A DNA stretch of 20,962 nucleotides, taken from Hypsibius dujardini. Lineage: Eukaryota; Tardigrada; Eutardigrada; Parachela; Hypsibiidae. The position numbers and the translations under genes are program-made. Positions 10,491-19,310 of the stretch are shown in pieces. Each line of letters opens with the position of its first letter. Position 1 is the stretch's first letter. The stretch lies in the NCBI GenBank assembly GCA_001579985.1, contig LRSR01001920.1:1-20962 (forward strand), in the 5' to 3' direction. The notes under the pieces are model-generated. The model was not told where the DNA came from. It saw only the letters and a list, made by a program, of their open reading frames with translations, and did no database searches.

Positions 10491-11690
10491 CTGCGGAGGA
10501 TATGAAAACATGTACAGATACTGTTGAAACATTCACTGGACACTTTAAATACAGCTACCTTGCCCCTCCAATCTAAACTCACCAGCAGAGCTCCGCCGCT
10601 GAGCTCAACCTTGCCGTCCATTACTTTCCGCTATTTGGTATAAACTTAATGTATGCTTACGTTCTTCTGCTGAATTAGAGGTGGAGAAAGATCTTACATT
10701 AGAACTGGATTTTGAAAGAGAGGACTGGCCGGAGAACGGCATTAAAGTGTGTGCACTGTAAATTAGAATGCTCAAACTGTCAGTTATCCTGGTTATCTGT
10801 ACGCTCGCTTTATCTGCATTGATCTTGAAGGTCCTTATGATAAGAGGCTTGACTTGCTTCTGCGGGTTTTGTTTGACTTAATCTGAAATTATCAGTAAAT
10901 CGCGGCCTGCGTTCTAAACATAAGCCAGGTCGCTGATTCGTGGGCAAGGTCATAGAGCAGCATGATTGATGATTACGGATGATTCACATCCGACGTGAAT
11001 TGTGGAACGCACAAGCAAAACAAACCTGACGAACACGTACTGTCAAAAGGGTGAATAACAAACCTGTCAGTATGACAGTGGCACTGGCATTACAGGGTGA
11101 TTCACTAACACGTGGACACGCGCGATCGATTGTCCCACCCCTGGATCGTAATTACAACGTAATCAATGATCGACTCACCACCCATCCGATAAACAAAAAA
11201 AAATTAATTTTCGGATTTATTGACCACCCCCGCCCTCTTCGTAATCCCTTCGTAACCCTAGGTCGCACCACCCAAAAAATTGTAATCAAACGTAAGCTGT
11301 TCGTGCACCACCCACCCACCTTCCCTTGATTACATAATATGTGTAAGGCCCCTTATTGTATAAGCTATTTCAATCAATCAATCGTAGACTATGATTGTTT
11401 GATTTTTTGCCTCAATACTGTTTCATTTTATTGAGCCAATTGCGTGAAGTTTTACCGTTAAAATATCACGAAGAATTCAGTGAGACATGACGCAAAAAAC
11501 AGTTTTGCATACGATTAGGCAATTTTCATAAGATGCGTCCATAAACTGAAAATACAGGAATATATTCAAATGATTCAAATTTACCAACCACGGCATTTCA
11601 AATTTATTTTCAGTTTAATTTAAACGCATTTTGGTGACAATGGTTTTAATTGTGCTTTAAAATCAGCTTTTGTCAAAGTAAAATTAATTC
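10491..11690. other. Mostly unique intergenic DNA with a partial small repeat
   Basis: No gene recognised. Between about 11100 and 11352 the sequence is rich in CCACCC and CGTAATC words and ends GATTACATAATATGTGTAAGGCCCC, which resembles the terminal repeats of the small elements at 12437-12680 and 16095-16240. A matching left end was not found, so this is at best a truncated or diverged copy. The open frame at 11051-11329 lies within it and looks like chance. Confidence 0.4.
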
Positions 11691-11699
11691 CTAATTTTT

Positions 11700-12376
11700 T
11701 AACGTTCGGAGAGTTGGATGAGTTTGTTAACATTTTGACCGTGGAACTGGATCGGCCGTGGAACTGGATTGACTGTGGAACTGGATCGACCGTACGATAA
11801 GACATCGAGTTTTCACTACGCTGAATTGTGATTATACTCCAATCCCATTGGTGGAATTAATCGCAAGTCGAGGGTAAATAGTTACAAGCGACAACTTAAA
11901 ATTTTAATCAAAAAGGTTCAGAAACTTTAGATATCGGTGAATTGACACTGAGATTGCATTCCAGGTGCAATTTTCACCCGGATTTTGTCACGTTCACAAA
12001 AGTTCGCACCGACAACTTCATCTATGAGATTATCGATTTCGGGTTTGACGATTCGGACGGCTATTATTTTCACGTCGAGGTGAGCCTCTGCGCTAAGGGA
12101 ATTCCCGGCAGCCTGGCTCATTGCGTTGAGACTTGTGTGGGAAGTCGGATGTTGAGGGTCAGCGATGCGACGGACAAGGCAGTTGCCACATCCGGCAGTC
12201 TCTCCGCGATGGGAATACTCCGTTTGATAATTGAAGTGAACGGCGTGCCTGTACTCAGTTCTCACGATTCACCATTTAGCGAGCGAAAACTTATACGTGG
12301 ATTATACACTGAGTGCCTGAGGGTATTCAAAGTTTGCTTATTTGCGGCGAATATTTCGCTAATTCAAACTCGCTAA
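11700..12376 (+). pseudogene. Decayed copy 1 of an unidentified multi-exon gene
   Basis: Parallel to 19311-20164. Exon b corresponds to about 11700-11873; an intron of 91 bp (GTAAAT...CCAG) follows; exon c starts at 11965 and reads on to 12376. Exon c is open and includes DFVTFTKVRTDNF, AKGIPGSLAH and RMLRVSDATDKAVATSGS. Exon b is broken: a 17-bp unit is present three times at 11739-11789 (two extra, +34 bp), and about 17 bp present in copy 2 is missing after 11797. The first exon of copy 2 has no counterpart here. The end of the open frame runs into the fold-back element at 12321. The family was not recognised; exon c alone could still be expressed, but nothing shows this. Confidence 0.7.
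11739..11789 (+). repeat. 17-bp tandem triplication inside pseudogene copy 1
   Basis: Three adjacent units beginning CCGTGGAACTGGATCGG, CCGTGGAACTGGATTGA and CTGTGGAACTGGATCGA. The homologous place in copy 2 (about 19648-19664) has one unit. The extra 34 bp shifts the reading frame. Confidence 0.9.
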
Positions 12377-12861
12377 TCTCCCTGGTTTTGAAGATAAGCG
12401 AGAAAAGCAGCCAAGGAGCTCCTTTTCTTAGTTAGCGGTCATTCACATATTACGTCATCAAGGGAGGGTCTACGTAGGGCAGAGGGTGGGTAACTAAAAC
12501 TGAATAAAAATAAAAATGAGTGTCCATTTGAAAAAAAAATAGATATGAAATTTGGTCGGTTCATTAATTACCTTGTGATTACGAACGTAGCGTAGTCGTT
12601 TTACTGATCACATTTGATGACAGGGTGGACTAGTGATAAAATATCACGAATTTTTTATTACGTAATATGTCAATGATCCCTTGTCTGCTCGCTAATTGTG
12701 TGCATCTGTCGTGTGAGTTGAGATTAGCGAAGGAGACACAGCCTCAGATAAGCCAGGGGGCGTGTCCTCGTGTCACCGTTGCAGGGGAGTGCAAAACCAG
12801 GGAGATTAGCGAGTTTGAAATAGCGAAATAAGCGCTGCTAATAAGCGAACTTTGAATACCC
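12321..12861. mobile_element. Fold-back element with about 70-bp inverted arms
   Basis: The left arm begins GGGTATTCAAAGTTTGCTTA and runs to about 12389. The right arm, about 12793-12861, ends AAGCGAACTTTGAATACCC, its reverse complement with few changes, including the shared CTCGCTAATCTCCCTGGTTTT segment. There is no coding capacity. A second small element (12437-12680) sits inside. It lies against the 3' end of pseudogene copy 1 and probably interrupted it. Confidence 0.75.
12437..12680. mobile_element. Small MITE nested inside the fold-back element
   Basis: The left end reads GGTCATTCACATATTACGTC; the right end reads inward as GGGATCATTGACATATTACG. The same terminal text occurs at 16095-16240, so this is a dispersed non-autonomous family. 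It is wholly between the arms of the 12321-12861 element. Confidence 0.65.
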
Positions 12862-12966
12862 CTCCCAGTTAAATCACCAAAGCAAAATTATTTTTTCCCA
12901 GCTAAATTTGCTAAGCGTAAATTAAATAAATAAATGATTATTAAGTTTTCTCTCAGTCTTTTTGCT
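12862..12966 (-). repeat. Fragment of the TTTGCTAAGC repeat family, at the opsin 3' end
   Basis: The text CCCAGCTAAATTTGCTAAGC followed by GTAAATTAA, ATGATTATTAAG and TTTTCTCTCAG closely repeats part of the element at 16727-17264. The fragment ends about 7 bp beyond the opsin stop codon (12975-12973), so the opsin 3' untranslated region is probably largely transposon-derived. Confidence 0.7.
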
Positions 12967-12972
12967 GAACGG

Positions 12973-15215
12973 TCACGTTGTTTGCTGATTGTTGCCTGAC
13001 TGCGATCGGACGGGTCCTTCCGATTCATTGACGACCTGGTCAATGTACCGCAGGAAGGAGGATCCTTTTGACTGGATATTTCCAGGAGTAGAGACGACGC
13101 TAAACTGTTTTTGGTTGTTTTTTTGGGCACTGTTCGATGGGGGATTCTGGTTGTCATGGCTGCTTAGAAGTTCTTGATCGGTTTGCTGAGGCTCGGTGTC
13201 GTTCAGGCAAAAGATGAAGGCTCTGAACCAGTAACCGAACTTTTTGGTGAACCATAAGTGAACCAGTGGAGCGAAGGCGGTGGAGGATTTGGCAGTGAAT
13301 GAGGCTATGGCTTCCAGGGCCACCGGCAGGGTGGAGGGATCTCCGTAAGTTTCCCACGTGGAGGTCACCGCGTAGGGAGTCCAGCAAACCAGCATGCAGA
13401 CACAGATGGCCAAAGACATCTATAATGTAAAGAGAGCAATATGAAGACAGACAGGCCAACAGACAGACAGACAGGCAGGCAGACAGACAGCCAGACAGAC
13501 AGACAGACAAATTGACTGATTGACAGACAGACTAATTGAGAATCCTATAATCCGTCGCTCTCGATGCGGTATTATAATTCCAATAACCTACCGAATTAGT
13601 TTTTCTCTGTAAGACATTCCTGCGCCGAGCGAAATCTGGATTAGAATGGGTCTTCTGGAGATTGGAGAGAAGCCTCACGATTGCCGCATAGAGGAAAAGT
13701 GTTCCCATTAGTGGAGCCACGAACCCCGCTAGCATGAGACTCGTAATGTAGACCGTTGATGTGACGGTGTGGAGGGACCAATTGACGGTGCATGACGTGC
13801 TGTGTTTAGTCGGACCGTATTCTCCGACACCCAGCAGTGGGAGCAAGCAAAATATGGCGGAGACCGCGTAGGATGTCGCGATGAAGCGACAGGTCCACGT
13901 GCGCTGTTGCTGTTGGCATGTCTTATTCATGCCTAAGTTGGAAAATATATTGTTACTGCTGCCATTTGGGTTTTGCCATTGAGAATATACAATAATTACG
14001 AAGGGCATTACAGTTTTTGCTAGTTTGAATGGACTGGTGAAATACACTGGCGATGCCGAGAAGCATCCAAATGGCGATCAATCCAAAGAACAGCATAATA
14101 AAGCCATAGGCGAGACATCCTGCAGATAGAAAAGGGAAGACTCGAACCTTCAATTTGCAAAGGGCATGAACGTATAAATTAGAAGCTGCAGCCAGGCCGA
14201 GACCTCCAGAGAAGACCGCTAAGGCTTCCAGGAGACCAGCTTGGAGACCTCTCAGCACGTTTCGTATTGCATTACATTTCAAAGAAATAACTGAGCTTTG
14301 GTACATTGACACCGATTAAGTAGAGCAGCCCACTAGGACTATACAATGTAGCAAGTAATTTTGGCTTCATCTGTGCCATGTGTCTGCGTCTGTGTCTGTG
14401 TCTGTGTCTGTGCCTGTGTCTGTGTTTGTGTCTGTGTCTGTGTCTGTGTCTGTGTCTGTGTCTGTGTCTGTGTCTGTGTCTTGTGTCTGTGTCTGTGTCT
14501 GTGTCTGTATCTATATCTATCCATCGGTTCCTGTGCCTTTGTTGTACGTGTCTGTAACTTTGTTTCTGTTTTTGTCTTTGCCTTACGACCTATTCGTTTA
14601 CATATGGTCATCTTATATATAATCTATGCGTCTATACATTCACAAGGTCATGGCATTTACCCGCTGTTCCAAATTGCCATTTGCTAAAGGCCAAGGAAAC
14701 CACAGTCATGGGATAGGTGACGAGTGCTAGCATCACGTTTGTCACCGCCAAATTTCCCATGAGAATGTCCAGCGCTGTTAGGCGGCGACGTTGTCGGCCC
14801 AGACCCACCAGAATCACACCATTCGCGTAAACGGTCACGAGCCCTGATTTAACAAGGCAAAGTTCGTAGACATTCGGAACGAACCAACTTATTTATAATT
14901 GAAGAGCGGAACAGATAATCGATCGTAAAATTTCTCATCCTTTTTCTTCACTATTTTATATTGCTTTAAGTAAAACATTTATTGTCAGATTTGGAACAAT
15001 CTATTTTTCATGGTCTGTCTTACTTATCGAATAAACAAATTTTGTTTGAAAATTTCAAAATTATTTAACGACTCACAGATGGCCAGCAGATACACCGCAA
15101 CGCTATAGTCCGCGAATTTTCCGAGTTGGGAGTCGTTGTAGTACCGCAAGTTATCGTCCATAGACGGACCGTCCTTGAAAGTCCACAAGACAGTCCCGCT
15201 TCTGTTTTGATCCAT
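12973..15215 (-). CDS. Opsin-like class A GPCR lacking several key motifs (five exons)
   Basis: Exons 15215-15077, 14843-14661, 14119-14012, 13932-13592 and 13419-12973 give 405 residues. Introns of 233, 541, 79 and 172 bp have GT-AG ends and matching phases (1, 1, 1, 0). The ATG follows an in-frame TGA at 15227-15225; N-x-S sites precede TM1. The protein aligns without gaps to bovine rhodopsin from TM1 to TM3 (offset one). Kept: N54 (N55), C109 and C191 (disulfide), CWTPY in TM6 with W270 (W265), and K301 in FTAKSST (K296, Schiff base). Changed: D83 is N82, E113 is Y112, ERY is VFH (133-135), E181 is T185, NPxxY is APLVH (307-311), and NKQ is TKK. CWTPYA and ECL2 text GPTKHSTSCTVNW suggest a ciliary-type or related opsin. 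The S/T-rich tail could be phosphorylated. It probably binds retinal in the membrane; G-protein signalling is doubtful. Confidence 0.85.
13443..13533 (-). repeat. CAGA/CTGT tetranucleotide microsatellite in opsin intron 4
   Basis: An impure (CAGA)n tract on the + strand with CAGG and CAAC variants lies wholly within the 172-bp intron between the TM5 and TM6 exons. It creates spurious Cys/Leu/Ser-rich open frames on the minus strand, which are not genes. Confidence 0.9.
14376..14518 (+). repeat. TGTCTG hexanucleotide microsatellite in opsin intron 2
   Basis: About 140 bp of (TGTCTG)n with a few variant units (TGCCTG, TGTTTG), grading into CTATAT. It accounts for most of the unusual length of the 541-bp intron. 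The long repetitive open frames around it on both strands are artefacts. Confidence 0.95.
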
Positions 15216-15330
15216 ATTAGGCACTCAGTGGCAGTAAAAAAAAACAATTTTGCCGATTAGAATTTACAATATCTCAAAACTATAAAATGAGGAAAGGTCC
15301 TTCAAAGAAAGAAAGGTAAACAAGTATTCA

Positions 15331-15450
15331 CACACGTGACAAAAACCTTGCGCTAATCGAGTTAAGCTATTACACTCGTTGCATGGCTGTTGTACCCAGC
15401 CTCTGAGTTAAAGTGCTTGATTCAGTCAGCGCAAGGTTTTTGCCAAGTGT
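15331..15450. repeat. Short inverted repeat, possible mini-MITE
   Basis: AAAAACCTTGCGCT at 15341-15354 is matched exactly in inverted orientation by AGCGCAAGGTTTTT at 15428-15441, with weaker matching outward (CACACGTGAC against CACTTGGC). It lies between the opsin start and the next fold-back element. Confidence 0.5.
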
Positions 15451-15453
15451 TTA

Positions 15454-15998
15454 CAGCTGTGTTTGCAACAGCTTCCGGCTGTAAGTCGGACCACCCTCTT
15501 TTGGCGTAAACATAGACCACCCTATTACATTGGTGAATTCCCACAAACCATGAGCGACAAAATTGATTGCTTGATTTTTCCAACGGCTCAATTGAATATT
15601 CTTTCTATTGATCGATTGATTGAAAACGGCACCTCCTCAATCTGTTATTCCACGGAAAGTCCGGGCAATTTTTTTGATGCAGGGTGGAGGGGAGACCCTT
15701 CGAGAAATCGGCCGTTAATTTGGCTAATGTGAAAATCAGTCCTGAAAAGTGATGGACCGGCACGACCAGAAGGGCATTTCTCTGAAGGAGCCCTGACTTT
15801 CCGTGGAGTGGTTGAGGAGATGCCGTTCTCAATCAATCGATCAATAGAGAGAATATTCAATTGAGTTGTTGGAAAAATCAAGCAACCAATTTTGTCGCTC
15901 ATGGTTTGTGGGAATTCACCAATGCAGTAGGGTGGTCTATGTTTAGACCAAAAGAGGGTGGTCCGACTTACAGCCGGAAGCTGTTGCAAACACAGCTG
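15454..15998. mobile_element. Fold-back element with about 210-bp inverted arms and TA duplication
   Basis: Outer ends are CAGCTGTGTTTGCAACAGCT and its mirror, flanked by TA at 15452-15453 and 15999-16000. Arms span about 15454-15668 and 15788-15998, over 90% alike by eye, around a spacer of about 120 bp. The TA duplication suggests mobilisation by a Tc1/mariner-type transposase supplied elsewhere. Each arm gives the same open frame (QQLPAVSRTTLFW), once per strand; this is repeat sequence and not evidence of a gene. Confidence 0.85.
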
Positions 15999-16094
15999 TA
16001 TACAATACATACACGCTACTGGAGGTATTGGAGAGTGGTGATGGGCGTATTCACGCACGTGAGACTATTCCCCACAGTGTGATAAGCGCAGTTT

Positions 16095-16240
16095 GGGGTC
16101 ATTCACATATTACGTAATCAAAAAATGGCCTTTTTCAATCAAAATTATACCGGAGGGCGGGGCCTGTTTTTCTGGTGAGTAATCAAGGGTCCAGACAGCC
16201 AACTTGCTCTCCTTTGGTTACGTAATATGCGAATGGCCCC
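16095..16240. mobile_element. 146-bp MITE
   Basis: Ends read GGGGTCATTCACATATTACG and, inward from the right, GGGGCCATTCGCATATTACG; both continue into TAA(T/C)CAAA. A TTT/TTT flank may be a 3-bp target duplication. It belongs to the family of 12437-12680. Confidence 0.75.
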
Positions 16241-16342
16241 TTTGCAGTCTCGCAAACTGGCAATTTTTTTCGCGATCGTTTTCCCTTCATCCCTTTATTC
16301 ACATGTACAATGCACATTAGTTGACGAAATTGCTGAAATAGA

Positions 16343-16376
16343 CCCCTGGGGGCGGGGCGCGCCCCGCCCCCGGGGG
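16343..16376. repeat. GC-only near-perfect 34-bp palindrome without spacer
   Basis: The two 17-base halves around position 16359/16360 match except for one position. The core is GGGGCGCGCCCC within longer G and C runs. It stands out sharply from AT-rich flanks and could form a cruciform. No gene or known site is attached to it. Confidence 0.85.
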
Positions 16377-16726
16377 TTGTAGATCATTAGTTTTTTGGTA
16401 TTTTAGGCCCTGAATTGCACAGCACTACCCTAGTACTCAGCATCACGCAGCTACTGTGTCTTTCTCCCATTGAAAATGGGCGGAGTCAGGGGCGGAATGA
16501 ACTGACCTTTTACGCATGCCTGACGAGCATGCCTGTCTAACTGCAATCTTTTCCAACCAAAAGAATATAATCACTTTATATTCTATTTATTTTGTTTACA
16601 TATTTATATAATGCAACTTAGAGATGGCATGGCAATGTTTTTTCTGCAGTACCGGTGCATTCTACTATATAGTGTGGGCCGTTATTAAAAATCACGGAAC
16701 AGGAGGACCAGTATGAATCTTCCCTA

Positions 16727-17264
16727 TGGAGCGTCCTACGTTTCAAAAGGTTTCGAGTTTACACCAGATAAATTTGCTAAGGGAAAATTATATCCTCCCA
16801 GCTAATTTACCAAGGCAAAATGATTCCTTACCAGCTAAATTTGCTAAGCGTAAATTAATTAAATAAATGATTATTAAGTTTTCTCTCAGCTATTTGCTAA
16901 ACCAAAATAATTTCATCCCAGTTTTTGCCAAACCGAAACTAACTAATGAAATATTTATTCCATTTCATCTCAGCTGTTTGCTAAGCCGCAATTATTTCAT
17001 CCCAGCTTTTTGCTAAGCCGCAATTATTTCATCCCAGCTTTTTGCTAAACCGAAATTATTTCATCCCAGCTATTTGCTAAACCGAAATCATTTCAAATCA
17101 AGCTGGGAGAAAAATAAATAATCACTTCTTTGATTAATTTACGCTTAGCAAATTAACTGGGAAGAAATCATTTCGCCTTAGTAAATTAACTGGGAGGAAA
17201 TAATTTCTCCTTAGCAAATTTATCGTGTGTAAACTCAAAACCTTTTGAAACGCGATACGCTCCA
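16727..17264. mobile_element. Fold-back element with TA duplication and internal 32-bp tandem repeats
   Basis: Left end TGGAGCGTCCTACGTTTCAA; right end reads inward as TGGAGCGTATCGCGTTTCAA. TA flanks lie at 16725-16726 and 17265-17266. Arms continue inward through TAAATTTGCTAAGG-like text. The middle is built of TTTGCTAA(G/A)C...CATCCCAGCT units. There is no coding capacity. A fragment of the same family lies at 12862-12966. Confidence 0.8.
16977..17104 (+). repeat. 32-bp tandem repeat, four copies
   Basis: Four adjacent units beginning TTTGCTAAGCCGCAATTATT or a close variant and ending near CATCCCAGCTT, the first two identical. The fourth diverges at its end. It lies inside the fold-back element at 16727-17264. 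Confidence 0.85.
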
Positions 17265-17266
17265 TA

Positions 17267-19310
17267 GTGTATGTGCCTGTTCAAGTCTGTTTTACCGAGA
17301 TTGAGCCAAAAAGTTTTACCGCTTCAGTATTTGAATATACGGAGAATACCGGTGTATCCCTTAATGCCACATTAAAAAAGCAATGAAGTTGAGAGATAAT
17401 TGGATTCTACGGCCCAGGAGGTTAACAGCAAAATTGAACAAACGATGGTCAGCCAGAAAAATTACGAGATGCCCGTAAATGGAGCGGTCAGTGGGAAAAT
17501 TGGTGGTCCAACGAACTATGGACAATCCATCAGAGAACGGCAAGATTTGTTTGGAAATTCGACCGGGATTTCGATGATTTGCCCATCTGGTTGGTTATCT
17601 GTCAGTCCAAAATACTGACCGTCTGCTTCAAACGCCCAATAAGAATGGAAAATTTCGAAAATTTCTTGATAAAAATCTGGCAGAGAGAAGAAAATGATTT
17701 GGAATGGATTTATAATTCTACACTTTTTCGCAGGATCCACAGGAACGCCGTCCACTCCTGCCCACCAGCTGCAATAAAATTGCGCTTTCTTTATTTTTTT
17801 CCAGTAAACACAGTATTAGGCTCATGATGGCTCCTTTCTTCCTTTTTGGTAGTTTCCTATTCTGGAAGTGGCATTGAAAATTCTTTATCTCCCTGGTGCA
17901 AGTTTTTTGTTTAATTTCTACTGCCTGATTTCACGCTAAAAGAAGAGCTGAGCAGCATCACATAAACTATGGCTGTGTTTACGATACGCTAGTTTATGCA
18001 TGACAAAGTAAATCTAGTTTTGCTTAGTTCAAACTCATCATCAGTTTCAACAAAGGCAGTTTCGGGCAACGGAATTTCATCTTGGAGACCAGCCTTAATT
18101 AGCTTAAACTACCTTATCCCAATGCGCGAGTAGCCGTTGATTGACGTTATCTAAGTTTGACTCTGCCAGCTAAGGTAAAATTAGGTAGCGCTGAGTATTC
18201 CACTATTGGAAAATAACATGGGCTGATCATCAGCACTAAGGTTGTCAGAACTCGACTAAGTTTCCCTAAATTGCCCAGTTTAGCTTAGCGCTGAGGTACA
18301 TCTTTCGCATCGGGATTGGACTGACTTTCTGGAAGGTTCACATGGCAACCGGAAGATTCACCGTTTGTTGGGAAATTCGACGGTTTGAAAGGAAAATAGT
18401 TTCAAAAGAATCGTTTGTCTCACCATCCGGAATTACCGTCAACCATCTACACGGATTGTACGCCTACCGAATAGATTATGTCTTTCCAAAAAGATTGGCA
18501 AGCGTCTTGACTCATTGTCTACTCTCCGGACGGAGCGTTCATCATCCGAAAGGACTACTGACCACACCTACCAGATTATCAATCTTCCTGCTCACCGTCA
18601 ACTTTCAGGATGAACAGCGAATGCCATGGACTGACCGTTGAGCTTCCGAATTTAACCGCTTACCATTCGCTCAAACCATCGAAATTCCCGACTAACCGTC
18701 GACCTTCGGTTAGACGGTCAACCGTCCCGCCTTCCGGTTAGACGGCCAACCGTCCCGCCAAATGCTGACAAATATATTTACATATGCTGCCAAATGAATC
18801 TCTTAGATTTCGTTCTTTTACCCTCCATGACCAAAACATCCGAAAGGGCAATATTATACTTATATAGTAAAATTAGGCGGTAGAAAAAGCCACACATATC
18901 TCAGAATTTTTTTATTTTGCATATCAAAGTACGAGTAAAATCGAACACAACAGCAAAAAAACAACGAAAAGCCCGTGGAGCCAGGCAAACGAAAATTCAA
19001 AATTTGACCAACTCTGGAACTGCCGAACGTGCAGATTCGTTCCACGCTGAAACTTTAAAGGAAGATTTTTTCTTTTAGATGTAATTATTGAACAAAACCT
19101 AAAAATGTAATTAAAGATGTCGATTTGAAAGTTCGTAATTAGTTGCAAGAGCTTTTTTGCCCTGCAGGACATTTCCAAAACATTTTTCTATCTCTCTTTA
19201 CACCGGGCATAGTTTTTTTTACTCTCGCGGAGCAAATTTTGTCCCTCCACTAATAAACATTTACACCTCCCAATGAACGTGGCGTATAACGAGAGGACAT
19301 CCGTTTCAGA
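17267..19310. other. Intergenic stretch, no gene recognised
   Basis: Short open frames only (for example 18342-18641), none with recognisable domains or good splice partners. The part near 18340-18760 is enriched in ACCGTC/GACGGT words and includes the tandem duplication at 18703-18757, so it may be a decayed satellite-like repeat. Confidence 0.45.
18703..18757 (+). repeat. 27/28-bp tandem duplication
   Basis: Two adjacent units, CCTTCGGTTAGACGG followed by TCAACCGTCCCG, and CCTTCCGGTTAGACGG followed by CCAACCGTCCCG. Similar ACCGTC words scattered upstream suggest a wider decayed array. Confidence 0.85.

Noticed and set aside
13154-13510. Cys/Leu/Ser-rich 118-residue open frame on the minus strand
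   Set aside because: Its first part translates the CAGA microsatellite in opsin intron 4 and its second part is the opsin TM6-TM7 exon in the wrong frame.
14122-14312. A hydrophobic segment (LLEALAVFSGGLGLAAAS) as opsin TM3
   Set aside because: Cysteine and (D/E)RY spacing do not fit, it would give an extra membrane segment, and the acceptor at 14120-14121 gives an exact TM3 instead.
14339-14687. Long Cys/Val- or Thr/Gln-rich open frames on both strands
   Set aside because: They are translations of the TGTCTG microsatellite inside opsin intron 2.
15463-16058. Two similar open frames on opposite strands sharing QQLPAVSRTTLFW
   Set aside because: They are the two arms of one fold-back element; similarity reflects the inverted repeat and not selection for protein.
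16977-17104. CRISPR-like array of 32-bp repeats
   Set aside because: The units are directly adjacent without unique spacers and lie inside a fold-back transposon in an animal genome.
18342-18641. 99-residue open frame
   Set aside because: Low-complexity context with repeated ACCGTC words, no recognisable domain, no supporting splice sites.
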